NCBI GenBank assembly: GCA_024516155.1
Contig: JAJJXM010000042.1
Span: forward strand, 310,001-374,000
DNA from: Pyronema omphalodes
Taxonomy: Eukaryota > Ascomycota > Pezizomycetes > Pezizales > Pyronemataceae
Direction: 5' to 3'
DNA: 64,000 nucleotides
Shown here piece after piece: positions 44,233 to 55,356 of this stretch (position 1 is the stretch's first letter; every line of letters starts with the position of its first letter). A program made the translations under genes and the position numbers. Below the pieces are notes generated by a model that saw nothing but the letters and a program-made list of their open reading frames with translations, had not been told where the DNA came from and did not search any database.

Positions 44233-46740
44233 GTGAATGTGTGGATGCAAATGTGGGTGGATATATGTGGGAGGGAAGGGCCGGGCGGGTCAACCAGAGG
44301 GAAGGAACAGATCCTCATCGTTGGGATGGTATGGATTGGTCTGGTGGGTGCGGAATTTGCAGCTTTTGGCAGAGATGACGGTATTTTGCTTCCGATGGCT
44401 CGGTTATGATGTGGGGTATGATCAGTGCTGAGTTGTTTTGTTTCCGCGGCGGAGAGTTTTGAGTGAGGGCTGTTTTGTTAGGGTTGAGTAAAGTAGTTTG
44501 GCCGCCGTCCTCCATCTTCCATTAGGTTTTAGCTCGAGGACGTCAGTTACGTTAGGCGAAGCCAGATGGAGAAATCTAACATCGACTGTATTCCACTTTT
44601 CCATCAATTCGACCATCATCAATTCGCTCTTACTCGCCTCAACAGCCTCTTCGTTCCTCTGCTCTGCTCGTCGTCTGCTCGTCCTGTCATCATGATTCTG
44701 ATGCTGTTTCTATTTTAGCTTGCTGCATCTGTACGTCTGTGTGGTTGTTCAGTGCCGGAAGTGTGGTGGTGCTGTTGTGTTGGTGTGTCGCAATGCTGCG
44801 GTTTGTGTGGCTCAGTCGCTGATGTGGTTGATATGGTGGGACCCCAGTTGACACTTCCTGCCCTTCCTCAGTGGGGCGTTGCCGGGCGAAGCGGCGGCGG
44901 TGTGTTGACTCCATACCAGCTTCTTTCTCTGGCCCGGCTCCTGCACTTGCGTTGCTCCAACCGACGGTACTCTCAATAGCCCGCCCGCCATCCCACCACA
45001 CCACAACCACACCGATGCGACTACACGGGAATCTCGTCCAACGCGGCCAACGATCCCTCGAAGGCGACCTATCTCCGATACCGAGGTAGCAACTAGGCAC
45101 CAAAGCGCCGGTAAATTGACTTCTGGCAATTTTCTGTGTTCTGTTTCTCGAAGCTTGCAAAGCAGCAAATTTTTCTTTTCTTCCCGCTGCATATACACAG
45201 TAAATCTTGATCAGATCTGCTACACCCCATCACTCCTCCATCGCCTGCCCCGACGTGTCGCCCGCACGCAACTCGCTGCGCTGTACTCACCTACGATGGC
45301 ATACCTGTCGCCCGTTGCCATGCCTTGTCAGCCCTGCCACACGACTTACCGCTCTCGGGGGCGCTTTGTCTCTTTTGGTAGGTAGACGTCGGCGCCAGTC
45401 AGTGTCGATAAATGGTTCGGGCTACTTCGCTTGCAGGGTCCTTTCGATGGCCGCTAGAGTAGAGGAAGGGGAGCTAAAAAAGCATATGCTCGCACTTCCT
45501 CTCAACCTCTGCTATGTCATGCAGCTAACCAATCGTCCATGCCACTGGGTCGAACCCATGGGAATCCATGGGACACCAAGGACGCAGACAACCTTCAGTA
45601 CACCCACGCCCGCTTTTTCCTTTTTTTGCACGGCCTCTTCCCGCGCGGTGATGAACAGAGAAACAGGTCGAGTCGAGACCGACACCGCTTTTGGGCTGCA
45701 TCTTGCCAGGCCCGCTCTAAGTGCTTTGAAGAAAAGCTTCACCTTACAAAGTTAAAAAAGTAGAACTACTACTAATCTCTAGTCGCGGAGTCCACTGTTG
45801 TCAATTGTCACCAGCTATTGACGTCCGGCAGTGTTACAGAAACGGTGCAAGCCCAGAAGTAAATTCGCGGTTGATGGTCTGGTTAGCACTCTGCAGGCGA
45901 GACGCCTACTCTCCTGGCATTTATTACCGTCCCATCCTATCTATTTGTCCTCTCCTCCGGACGCCTACCCTACCTCTGATCACCCCCACCATCATCGTCC
46001 TACCCGTCCCGCCTGATCCCAAGTACCAGATACATAACCTGTCCTTCCTCCCCTTATGTTGGGTCAATTCCAGGGGGCAACCTACTACAACCTGTGTCAG
46101 ATAACACCTTAGTATAACTACCGTGCTCCCCCACCACCACAGCACCACCTCCGAACTCCAGCCCTACAGAACAGAGCTAAAACCGTCCGTACCTCGACGT
46201 CTTCGAACCTCAGAACCGAATCATACTATCAATCCTTTTGCGAGGCATATCAGGCACATCCGCATCGCCAATCGACAGTCACAATATTTGGATATTTAGA
46301 ACCACCGTCCAGTTTACCACTCATCAGCCGCATCCTATTATTTTTTTTTCTTTCAAAAAAAAAACAAATCTATAATTATTCTAATAGCATATCCTCTCAC
46401 CGCATAATTTCAATATTCGCCCACGCTGGCTTCAGGGTATCCGAAAATAGCGTGACGCCAACGGGGTTGTTGATTCGCCACAGGTCAGTGATATCCTGTG
46501 ACCGGGTGTGATTCACCTCCCGTCCCATCCTCAACCCGTCCCCAGCCAATGATTCATAATACATCCCATCCAATAAATTCGTCTCTCATCTTTCATGCGG
46601 GGAATAATTACGCAGTGGTATTTTAGCAAAACTAATATGGTTGTGTAACAGGTTGCTGAAGCACAACTTGATTCTAAGAGGCAGCTGAAAGCATCCAACC
46701 GTATAACATCCGTCTACAAACCCAGGATATTTCCTTCAAA
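44233..46740. other. GC-richer upstream region of the transcription-factor gene
   Basis: About 2.5 kb with several overlapping frames on both strands (up to 182 codons at 45207 and 156 at 44690) but no domain, so I leave them uncalled. The last few hundred bases, with A/T runs at 46340-46370 and CT-rich stretches, are the likely promoter and leader of the regulator gene. Long leaders with upstream ORFs are common for fungal regulators. A non-coding RNA or small gene here cannot be excluded. Confidence 0.4.
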
Positions 46741-48660
46741 ATGCCGCGCTCCCCACCACTACGAAAGAGCTCAGTGCCTACACAACACCAACCTCAGCCT
46801 TCTCCAAGTGACTTTGTGCTCTTCGAGCAAGAAGCATTGTATAATAGCTATCGCCTCAACACCTTTCCGGGCTCGAGTAACGTCTTCCAGCCCGTGGTTT
46901 CCGACGTCGACTTCCCCGCCCTTCTCAACAGTGACGAGTCCAAGATGCAAAAGTCTCAACAGCAGTATTACCCCGTGTCAACTGGCACAATGGCCATGCC
47001 AATTCCCTTTGCTTCCTCAGCACCAGACTATGCACCTCCTCCTTCCTACTCTCCATTTCATGTTACAGATATTCCCAGGACGTATATGGACTCTGCTATG
47101 TCCTCTGCACCGGATGTGATGCTGCATGCTGCGCCATATTTTCACCACCACCTCAGCGATTACCGTCCAACCCCATCACCTACAACCTCTGCTCACAGTT
47201 CTGAACCAGCGAGTGCAAGGAACTCGCCATACCAGGACCCAATGTCCGGCTCTCTACTTGACCATCCCGCTTTCCATGAGACGGAGCCCAGATATGCCGT
47301 TTCACTTCAACCCGGAATTGACCCCTCACTGGTTTCGAATTCGCCGCGAGACCGCCATATTAGCCCATATGCATCACCTTCATGGCAGCTACCCCAATCA
47401 CCACCACAGAACACTAGCAATCCTGCATCCCCAGACCTCCGAAGGCAAACCAGTGGACGCCTGTCTTCTCCCCATCACCAGAACAATTCCAGGCATCTGC
47501 CTTACGGCCGCCGCCTTAGTACCGGCAGCGAACACTCCCACCGAAGTCTAGGCTCACCAAGGGAGGAGGAATATCACACTCCGCGCGACTATTCTGTGCC
47601 GACTCGGTCACCTTCTCAGCGCTCTATAGGGTCTCCAGATAAGCCCTCCACTTCGGTACCCAAAGATACCCACTGCATCACCTGCAACAAGACCTTTAGG
47701 GACTTGAAGGCACATCAATTGACGCATCTTAAGGAGCGCCCCGAGAAATGCCCAATTCCATCATGCGAATACAGCAAGAAGGGCTTTGCAAGAAAATATG
47801 ACTGCCAACGTCACACCTTGACACATTATAAAGGTACCATGGTCTGCGGCTTTTGCCCTTCCCCAGGAAGCGCAATGGAGAAGAGTTTTAACCGTGCCGA
47901 TGTTTTTAAGCGACACTTAATGGCCGTGCACAGCGTCGAACAAACCCCACCCAACGGAAGACAGAAGAAGCGTGGCAAGGTAGCAGTTAGTGACGGTCAG
48001 GAGGAGTTTCAGCAAGGTCGTTGTTCTACATGTAACAGAATGTTTCCTACGGCGCAGGAGTTTTATGAGCATCTTGATGAGTGTGTTTTGAGTAAGGTAG
48101 TACAGGAAGAGCCTGCGGCGAAGGCAAACGAAAGAAACCTTGCGATGGTGAAGGTTGAAGAATCATGGTCTGGCCAGCAGATGCCAGAGGAAGATGATGA
48201 AGACGGCAGTGAAGACGAAGAACTTGAGCTCGAAGATGACGAAGAGAAAGATGAAACCTACCCTGGTCCTGGAAAGCGTACTAAGAACTCCAGCAACGCG
48301 TCCAAGGCCCGTCCTAAGCGCACCAATACCAACCAAGGCACTTTTCGCCGGGTAGTGTCTGGAGGGAATCACGTCAGCAAGCCTATTCCTAAGAGAAGAA
48401 GGAAGAAGAACTTTCCTGCTTCTTGGGGCGCACCACCAGAGAATATGGTACAGAAACGAAGGTGCTTGATGGTATACGATGGTCCAACTATGCTATGCAA
48501 GGATGAGATGATGATGCATTCGGAGTGGGAGGTCAGGCAGCAAGTTGGCGCCGCGGTACTTTCAGACTTGGACTTTTGGGCGGTCAAGAGAGCGGATGCG
48601 TTTCTCAATGAGGCACCTAGCAGGGGAGGGGAGGCAATCCCGGTTATGAGGGTTCGATGA
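46741..48660 (+). CDS. C2H2 zinc-finger transcription factor, 639 aa, intronless
   Basis: ATG 46741 lies in a good context (CAAAATG). Residues 1-305 are Pro/Ser/Gln/His-rich and disordered, as in many fungal activators. Finger 1: C312-x2-C315, H325, H329. Finger 2: C337-x4-C342, H358, H362. Finger 3: C369-x2-C372, H392, H397, with an insertion after the second Cys. A fourth C2HC knuckle has C428, C431, H444 and C448. Residues 484-506 are almost all Glu/Asp, followed by a basic patch (PIPKRRRKK, 548-556) that should act as a nuclear signal. The conserved-looking end (MHSEWEVRQQVGAAVLSDLDFW) may be a regulatory region. It is predicted to bind DNA in the nucleus; I do not assign a named orthologue. 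It is the largest solid gene in the window. Confidence 0.93.
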   Translation: MPRSPPLRKSSVPTQHQPQPSPSDFVLFEQEALYNSYRLNTFPGSSNVFQPVVSDVDFPALLNSDESKMQKSQQQYYPVSTGTMAMPIPFASSAPDYAPPPSYSPFHVTDIPRTYMDSAMSSAPDVMLHAAPYFHHHLSDYRPTPSPTTSAHSSEPASARNSPYQDPMSGSLLDHPAFHETEPRYAVSLQPGIDPSLVSNSPRDRHISPYASPSWQLPQSPPQNTSNPASPDLRRQTSGRLSSPHHQNNSRHLPYGRRLSTGSEHSHRSLGSPREEEYHTPRDYSVPTRSPSQRSIGSPDKPSTSVPKDTHCITCNKTFRDLKAHQLTHLKERPEKCPIPSCEYSKKGFARKYDCQRHTLTHYKGTMVCGFCPSPGSAMEKSFNRADVFKRHLMAVHSVEQTPPNGRQKKRGKVAVSDGQEEFQQGRCSTCNRMFPTAQEFYEHLDECVLSKVVQEEPAAKANERNLAMVKVEESWSGQQMPEEDDEDGSEDEELELEDDEEKDETYPGPGKRTKNSSNASKARPKRTNTNQGTFRRVVSGGNHVSKPIPKRRRKKNFPASWGAPPENMVQKRRCLMVYDGPTMLCKDEMMMHSEWEVRQQVGAAVLSDLDFWAVKRADAFLNEAPSRGGEAIPVMRVR

Positions 48661-49561
48661 GCTGAATAAGGAGAAGGAGAAGGAAAGGGCAATGCGAAGG
48701 GAAGTGTGAGAAGAAGCGAGCGAATGGGACAATGGGAGTGACCACGGGAATTAGGTTACAGAAGATAGCACCGGGGATGGTGATTGTGGGTAAGCTCAAG
48801 GAGGAGGTGACATGTGGGCTTGGGATTTACGGCGTTTGGAACTGGATTTATTTGTACCTTAGCTATGGATGATACGTGGAAAATCTTATGGAGGAAAACG
48901 GACACAACAAACTTTGGGAGGCATCATGGTTCGGCGTTGGATTGGTTTTTGGCGCGCACTTTCATTATTGGTTACTTTCTTGTAGGTTAATAATACGATA
49001 CTGTGACAATTACTTTTGTTTGTCCACGGGTCTCGGTTTGTGATAGTATTGCATTGCGTACAGTATGTGACTGATAGATGTGGCGGCGATACACAGCTTT
49101 AAGTTCGATATCAGAGTCTCGTGGCGATGGTATGACCGGTGAATATTTGCGCTGTTGCATTGCATATTTCGAACACCTTTTGGAACTTTCCATGCAGCCC
49201 AGGCGCACAGTGATATCTCGTGATGCTTGTTTCCGGCATAGATAGAACCCATCTCTCGCTTACTGACGAGTGAAATGAAGTCAAGATTACCTTTGCCACT
49301 CGCCATCCACACGTTGCTACCATCACATTGTCAGTGGCTCAATTTATACAAAGATTCGCTACCGGCGCCGCTACATACCAGTTCGCTTGGTGGCGTGGTG
49401 CGCGGCGATCTTGCACGCGGGATTCGCGTCGGCGCTTCGAGAAGGACATCGCGTGACCTCTTTTAGTCAATCGCTTGGTGGGAGGCGAGCGACGGGAGCT
49501 TGTTTCGACGTCTGAACATTAATAATAGGTTGTATATGTATCTTATGTCGATTATACGTAA
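48661..49561. other. 3' flank of the regulator gene to tRNA-Asn
   Basis: Purine-rich just after the stop codon, then mixed sequence. No gene seen. Frames on both strands up to 100 codons lack support. Confidence 0.4.
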
Positions 49562-49650
49562 TCCCCCGTGGCGCAATTGGCTAGCGCGTCTGACTGTTAT
49601 GAATCTATTCTGCGATCAGGAGGTTGGTGGTTCAAGCCCACCCGGAGGAG
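49562..49650 (+). tRNA. tRNA-Asn(GTT) with 15-nt intron
   Basis: Acceptor TCCCCCG pairs with CGGAGGA except for a C-A mismatch at the fourth pair. D-arm is GCGCAATTGGCTAGCGC, anticodon stem TCTGA/TCAGG, and loop CTGTTAA after removal of the intron at 49600-49614, giving anticodon GTT. The T-arm GGTGGTTCAAGCCCACC is perfect. Mature length is 74 nt. A T6 terminator follows at 49652-49657. The body closely resembles eukaryotic tRNA-Asn. The acceptor mismatch is the only blemish. Confidence 0.9.
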
Positions 49651-50681
49651 CTTTTTTACTTCTCGTAATTATTTTTTGTTCGCTTCCGCTTTTGTACTCC
49701 TTACAATAGTTACTCACCGTAATATTCGGAATTAGGCGTGATTACTTTTGTGGGATATCTAATATTATTTTCCAATGAGACGTTAACTAATGTGAGACTA
49801 CGAAAATTATTTGCTTCTTATCTCCCTCTCTCCTTACCAACACCGTTCTCGTCTGTATTGAACCCCTTTGACAAGCCGACAGTCCTTCGAGTGGAACTTC
49901 AATCCGTATTACTATCAAATAGACACGGTCGGACATCAGCGAAATCAATTCCGGCTGCGGGGATATCCCCGAGCCTTGCTTTCTTATTATCACGCCTCAA
50001 ATACAGCATCGGGAAGCAAGCCACAATTTGCCACTGGGTTGAAGTGGCTTTCTTTGCGGTATTTTCAATATGGAATTCATGTTTCTGGCATCATGGATGT
50101 TGAGAGTTGGATGGAAGTCTAGACCAGAATATACGGAGACGCCGAAGGGATCTGGGTAGAACAGGTTCCAGGCATGGGAATTTAAACATGCTGATTGTCA
50201 CACGGGCTCGAATAAGTTGAAGACATCGCCGGACGACTGGTACCGCCTCAGTGTTTGGGAATTCTTTGACCTGCATGCGATCTATGTATAAATTGATTTT
50301 AGTAACGCGAAGTATAGAGTTTGCAGTTACAGTAGATAATATCGCTTATTAATGGACGGTAAAGGTTGTTCACTGCTGATTAGTGATAGATGTTATATTC
50401 GATTGGGCATAATCTAGGAGCTTTGAATACCTATTATTTTATGGATACTGGAGATGGCCATCATTTATAATCGATGAACACAAGAGTCGTATTTTGAGCA
50501 GAATACAGTTCGGCCATTGTACCAACATGTTATCATAGTGCACAAGAAGCTTTATTATCACTGAAGTCAGATGTATTGGGCAAACAACGTAACTTCTGTC
50601 ATAGAATTGACTTGATCTGATATTTCTTCAGAGTGCTTGTTTAATGATTATAACTTAAATACTTTCAGTAAAAATAGAGAA
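49651..50681. other. Spacer between two tRNA genes
   Basis: AT-rich; the 121-codon plus frame at 49738 has no support. Nothing recognised. Confidence 0.4.
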
Positions 50682-50763
50682 GCCCGAATGGTCTAGTGGT
50701 ATGATTCCTGCTTTGGGTGTTCCTGCATGCAGGAGGTCTCCGGTTCAAACCCGGATTCGGGCC
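50682..50763 (+). tRNA. tRNA-Pro(TGG) with 10-nt intron
   Basis: Acceptor GCCCGAA pairs perfectly with TTCGGGC, discriminator C. D-arm is GTCTAGTGGTATGAT, identical to that of the tRNA-Pro(AGG) at 26.9 kb. Anticodon stem CCTGC/GCAGG has loop TTTGGGT (anticodon TGG) after removing the 10-nt intron at 50718-50727. T-arm TCCGGTTCAAACCCGGA is perfect. Mature length is 72 nt. A T5 terminator lies at 50768-50772. It looks functional. Confidence 0.95.
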
Positions 50764-51732
50764 TTCCTTTTTGTAAACCTCTCTTGTCCGGCTCACTTTT
50801 TTGCCCACCTCTAGTGACGACCACTCAACGATGCATAGTTCACATTTATTCAACTGTGCATATTTGTGTTGATTCACTGAAACAGGCCAATAGGAATTCA
50901 TATTACATTTAATATATCCTCACCAAAAGAATAACAGAACCTACGTCTCACCATATCATATCGACCGACCTAATAACATAGCCTGCAACCATTTTTAAAG
51001 TTGCGGATTAATTTCTGAGTTATAGGTTGATTTACAACATGCGCGAAGAGTAATCACATGTTGTGGTACTACGATAACTATCAATATTTCAATTTTGGCA
51101 ACCATCATCCCTCCGCCATTCTCAGTCACTAGCACCCCAACCACGAATATTTTTCACAGAGGTTGGTTTCAATGCAAGTTTATGATTTATTGATTTTACC
51201 ATGCCAGTTTAACTATACGTAGGTTGATAAATTTCATTAATTGTTTGAACTCGCATTTTTCACCCTATTTGAGAATATCATGCATCAACGGGCCACTGAA
51301 AGGTTATCCAATCTGTATTCGATGCTTTAACGTCTCGAAAAGCATGTTTCCAATCTTGGTAATGTTCATAATGATGATTGAGTGGGAAATTTTGGTCGCG
51401 ATGGAGTGGAAGTAGGCTCCAGCCTCCAAGGAGCTATCAGTCAGACCAGGGCTTGGTTGGCAAGGCGTATGTGAGTAGAAACCTTTGGGCGGCAAGTTGG
51501 ATAGCCCAGGGATTGTATGGCCGTACGGTCTGGGGATAAGGGACAACGACAGGCTAGGACCCTGAAGATTTACAGGGACATAGACTACATTTGAGTCGAC
51601 GCATAGACTGCTCCTTGAGTACATACAACTTTGAACCTGTTGATTGATTCAAACAATCACTTGTTGATAGCTATCTACGAACTAAGCCCCTGAGTCACTG
51701 TATTCCTTTCCGCTCCGCGCCACCACTATTAT
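50764..51732. other. Spacer without a supported gene
   Basis: AT-rich. No frame with coding character and no repeat recognised up to the left arm of the inverted repeat. Confidence 0.4.
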
Positions 51733-53332
51733 GCCCTATACTACGGCAATGCATTTGTACATGGAGGGCCAAAAGAATTTTGCCACAAAACCAACACTCC
51801 ATGCATGTCGCATGCACAACATCCAACAAGTGCACTTTCCACTACCCATGACCTTCAAGCCACAAACACCGCTGACTAAACCACAGGCTGTGGCGCTCCA
51901 TAAAATCGGAAGCGCGCAGCAAGTACATTTGTTATCTAAATGGCACAGAATATTGTTAAGCGCAAATAAAACAATGATCAAATCGATGATATCGGTATTT
52001 TAAAACGCACATAACGCAGTAGTTAGAAAAAATGAATAGAAATGCAGTAATGCTACAGAAAATTTTGTATAACAGCGCGGATAAAAGTAAATAATGATCA
52101 GTAAAATGTAGAGATTCTCCTGGGTTCGGGGCTAAGAGTAAGATATTAGAGAATTAGAGGTATTACTGTTTTTACCACTGGCAGAGAAGAAATCAAGGCC
52201 GTACTGTTGTGAATATGACTTAAAACAAACAATAAAGTCACCATCAGTATGGTTCTTGCTTTCATTTTTTCTTTATTTTGTCTTTTCTCTACAGATTCTT
52301 GCCTATTATGTACGTGAAGATCTCTTTAGCTCCTTGAATGGGTAAATCTTGATATGTATGTCACAAAACTTGCAAAAACACATCACACATATAGAATTAG
52401 CATTACCCTCGCGTCCAAAAGAATCACATAAAGCATTCTGGATAACAAAAACCCTAAATGTAAAACCTAAAAAAAAAGCTTATGATGCCACGGAGAAAAA
52501 AATGATTTCACCGTCAATCAAATTAAAACGCCTCGCATTTCCCTTCCTTCGATCGCCACTAAATCATTCCACTATGTATATACAGTGAAGAAAGAAAGCA
52601 TTAAATATACATGGAGCAGCCGCTTCTCAAGGCAATCAACCGTGACATCATTCCGTTGCTAAAAGAAAAGTCTGTTGTTTCTATGAAGTTTCAATAAGGG
52701 TGCGTTTGGTTCGACCGAAAACAAAGTTTTTTAGCCTACTTTCACAGGTAAAAAGGGCTTGAAACTTTGTTTTCGGTTTGAACCAAACGCACCATAAGTG
52801 CTGTGGTGTTTCTATGGGGGAAAAACTACGATAGCTCAGAATATCAGCAAGAAAATCCTTTTTCCACTCCATTTATTTACTATTCTTAGGGCTGTAATGT
52901 AAAATCTCATCCTGCATCACTCCATTTGTATTCATTCATCGTACAGACTGCTTTATCTGCGCTCATAGAATATTCTGTTCGATCTAAATCACCACTATCT
53001 CAACAGCCACTGCAGAACCGTCCATCGATTCTTTTTTTTTTGATGACAACTGTGTTATTTGCGCTTTATAGTCTTGATGTCTTTTACTTGACAATTGTTT
53101 GATTTACGCTTAAGAATATTTTGTGTCATTTGGATTACCACTATATGAAATGCGCGTTTCCGTGGTTTAGTCAGCTGTGTGGTATGGTTGGGGCAACGGT
53201 GTCTGTGGCTGGTGGGTGGTAGTGCGCGAAAGTGCACTTGTTGGATGTTGTGCATGCGACATACGTCTGGTGTTGGTTCGGTGGCAAAATTCTTTTGGCC
53301 CTCCATGTACAAATGCATTGCCGTATATACCC
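51733..53332. mobile_element. 1.6-kb structure with long inverted-repeat arms (candidate foldback element)
   Basis: 51733 to about 52110 matches 53332 back to about 52925 in reverse orientation. Strong identity covers TACGGCAATGCAT, the GTACATGGAGGGCCAAAAGAAT block and CGCATGCACAACATCCAACA; it weakens inward. The inner parts of both arms consist of loosely repeated motifs of 45-60 bp built around CAGAATATT and GCGCAAATAA-like words, resembling subterminal repeats. Both arms also keep a similar reading (MHLYMEGQKNFAT, CRMHNIQQVHF), so they may instead derive from a duplicated gene fragment. No clear terminal motif or target duplication was found. The arms flank a 95-bp MITE. Confidence 0.6.
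52699..52793. mobile_element. 95-bp foldback MITE with ATAAG target duplication
   Basis: GGTGCGTTTGGTTCGACCGA at the left is mirrored by CGGTTTGAACCAAACGCACC at the right, and the pairing continues through AAAACAAAGTTT, leaving a short loop, so the entire element can form one hairpin. Perfect 5-bp flanks ATAAG (52694-52698 and 52794-52798) mark insertion. The transposase superfamily is not settled by the ends alone. It is nested between the arms of the larger inverted repeat. Confidence 0.85.
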
Positions 53333-53872
53333 TACAATACCAACTGGAATCACCTGAGACATGTAACCAACCCTTGTTAAGAATGCGACTCATAACCGCA
53401 GCGAAACACTCCATGAACATGACTGCACATATAACTCGTAGATCACACTGTAGCAACCAATATTTTCATTCATATTAGGGAATGCTAATGAATCAAGAGG
53501 CTGCATGTAAGCACACGGAAACGAAGAGCATAATATGAGTTCAAGGTTGAGTTTCAATACTATTGCAATTCCAATAATCTGATGCCAGAATTGCTTAGAT
53601 GTTAGGGGCACCGATGGCCGCCATACCATGATACTGAGACCGTAGTAAATTTTGACTGAATTAAATGCGTGCGATGGTGGTGAACTATTTTGTTTGTCTG
53701 TATGCTCATGCATTTGAAAATGCTGAACTATATTGCGATTCCATACTCGTGTGATATACGATGACTCGGAACCACACGCCGCTAACCTCGGGCTTGACGC
53801 GCGCGCCGGCCTCCACCACACGCCGTGATAGCTCCCCATCATGACGCCTCCAAAGCTCACCGCCTACTAACG
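53333..53872. other. Upstream region of the AhpD-like gene
   Basis: No independent gene. A 9-codon upstream ORF (ATG 53841, stop TAA at 53868-53870) ends 2 bp before the AhpD-like start codon and could damp its translation. Confidence 0.4.
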
Positions 53873-54591
53873 ATGGTGCCTCTTCTTGCGACCCCAACCT
53901 TCTTGACGTCTCTGCGGAGCATCCCACACCTTCCGGCGCATTCATGGTACTATCTCGCCTCTGTCGCGTTCGCGCTCCTAAACCGCCCCGCCGAGATACC
54001 CCATATCTACGCGTACGCCACACCAAGCTATGATTCCGTCACAGTCCTTAACCATACCCGAGAAGCTTTATTAAAAGCTTCAGCTATCGGAGGACTACCT
54101 TCTACTATAAATGCTTTAAACGCTTTGAAGACTGTCGTGGCGGAGGAATTGTTGGATCAACCTACGCCGAGTCATAGACAGGAAGGGACGTTGAATCTAG
54201 AAGAGGGAGATAGGCTGTGGGATAGTATCTATGGTAAAGTTGGGCCAAGAGTTATGAGAGGTATGAAGAGGAGTTATGATGATCTCGGAATCGTGGCGAG
54301 GATGCTTTATGCCGGAGTATTGGCCGATGAAGGGGTGCTGGGGAAGAGGGAGACGGGTTATGTGCTAGTTACCGGTTTAGTCACTGGTGGAGAAGCATGG
54401 GCAGCACAAAGGAAGGGCCATAGAAGGTAAGTCTTTAAGTAAAGTTACTGAGGCGTGCTAATTTTGGTAGGGGATGTGTCAATAACGGAGCTACATGGGA
54501 AGAGGTTGAAGCTGTAGAGACACTGGCTAGTAAGGTAGTCGAAGAAGTGAGGAACTCACTTGGAAAGGAAATCGTTGGTAGGGCAGCGTAG
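53873..54591 (+). CDS. AhpD-like / carboxymuconolactone decarboxylase-fold protein, 224 aa, two exons
   Basis: Exons are 53873-54426 and 54471-54591, with a 44-nt intron (GTAAGT donor, GCTAAT branch, TAG acceptor). The first ATG in frame is used; the frame is open further upstream but without ATG. The fold signature is a helical protein with EALLKASAIGGLPSTINAL (about 74-92) and, after the intron, RGCVNNGATWEEVEAVETL, matching the repeated helical core of the AhpD/CMD family. The usual CxxC or Cys-His catalytic pair is not evident in the EALLKAS helix, so peroxidase activity is doubtful. Fungal relatives of this type are uncharacterised. The clean join across the intron into a family-typical segment makes the model strong. 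Confidence 0.85.
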
Positions 54592-54906
54592 ATTATATGT
54601 GCATTATATTTACATTAGTTAATCAGAAGGGATTTTAAAATATCAGTTCATAACCGTGTTATCCCACATTGGATTGAAATTGAGTACTTCATAGGTTATC
54701 AGTTAATAAAAATTCGAACTTCCCCTCATTGGCAGACAAATTGTACCTCTTATATACATATGAGGGTATGTAGTTGGTTTTTTATCCGCTGTCATGCATA
54801 GGCCAACCTGGCTATACGGATTTGGACCTCGATATCCGGCTGCCAATTCATTTTCAACTGAGCGTCTACTGCCCAGTATTTTCTCGCATAATCCTCCTTT
54901 AAATAA

Positions 54907-55356
54907 ATGGAACCCTTCTGGAGTCAATCAGGCACCCTCCGAGCACTCAGTTATCACGATGGCCTTTTCCCGCTCTTGGTCTCTCTAATGTGTGTTGTTG
55001 ATATCATTCCTCACCAAGGACTGACGTCTAAGGATCAGGCGGCCTGCCTCGGCCCGACACTGCAAACCGATCCCGTGTGGCCCACTGCCGGCGGAAACCG
55101 ACGTCACTCGGCATCTTTGTTTTCGGGCTTTATTCGGCTAGACACAACAGCATCTTGGCGCACCGCACCATCGACATCGCAGACGCTGCCGACGGACGTA
55201 TATGTTAATCCCGATTATAGCGCCACTTCGCTCGAAGCGGTCAAGGGCGAGCCACCGTCACCGACGTTGATTCGAACGGGACTCGAGAGTGTCGTACGCT
55301 TCTTTGTGAGATACAGAGAAACGGCAGGTAGATGGTGCATCTCCTCATTCATCTGA
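54907..55356 (+). CDS. Hypothetical protein or exon, up to 149 aa (weak)
   Basis: An open frame that overlaps a visibly GC-richer patch (about 55030-55330). The better part reads QGLTSKDQAACLGPTLQ, PTDVYVNPDYSATSLEAV and GLESVVRFFVRYRETAG, with normal protein composition; the first 30 codons look less coding. A GTAGATGG donor-like site follows RETAG, so it may be one exon. No family recognised. GC-rich composition amid AT-rich flanks fits a surviving gene or gene fragment. Confidence 0.4.
   Translation: MEPFWSQSGTLRALSYHDGLFPLLVSLMCVVDIIPHQGLTSKDQAACLGPTLQTDPVWPTAGGNRRHSASLFSGFIRLDTTASWRTAPSTSQTLPTDVYVNPDYSATSLEAVKGEPPSPTLIRTGLESVVRFFVRYRETAGRWCISSFI

Noticed and set aside
44002..44409. 135-codon ORF with Gly-Trp-Val-Asp-Gly-Trp-Met repeats
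   Set aside because: Produced by the GGGTGGAT minisatellite; open in several frames on both strands.
45530..45565. GGGTTCGACCC (minus strand) resembling a tRNA T-arm
   Set aside because: The A-box-like sequence lies on the wrong side and no acceptor or anticodon stem can be formed.
45207..45755. 182-codon plus frame upstream of the regulator gene
   Set aside because: GC-richer DNA gives longer chance frames; composition is irregular and a minus frame overlaps. Kept as unassigned upstream region.
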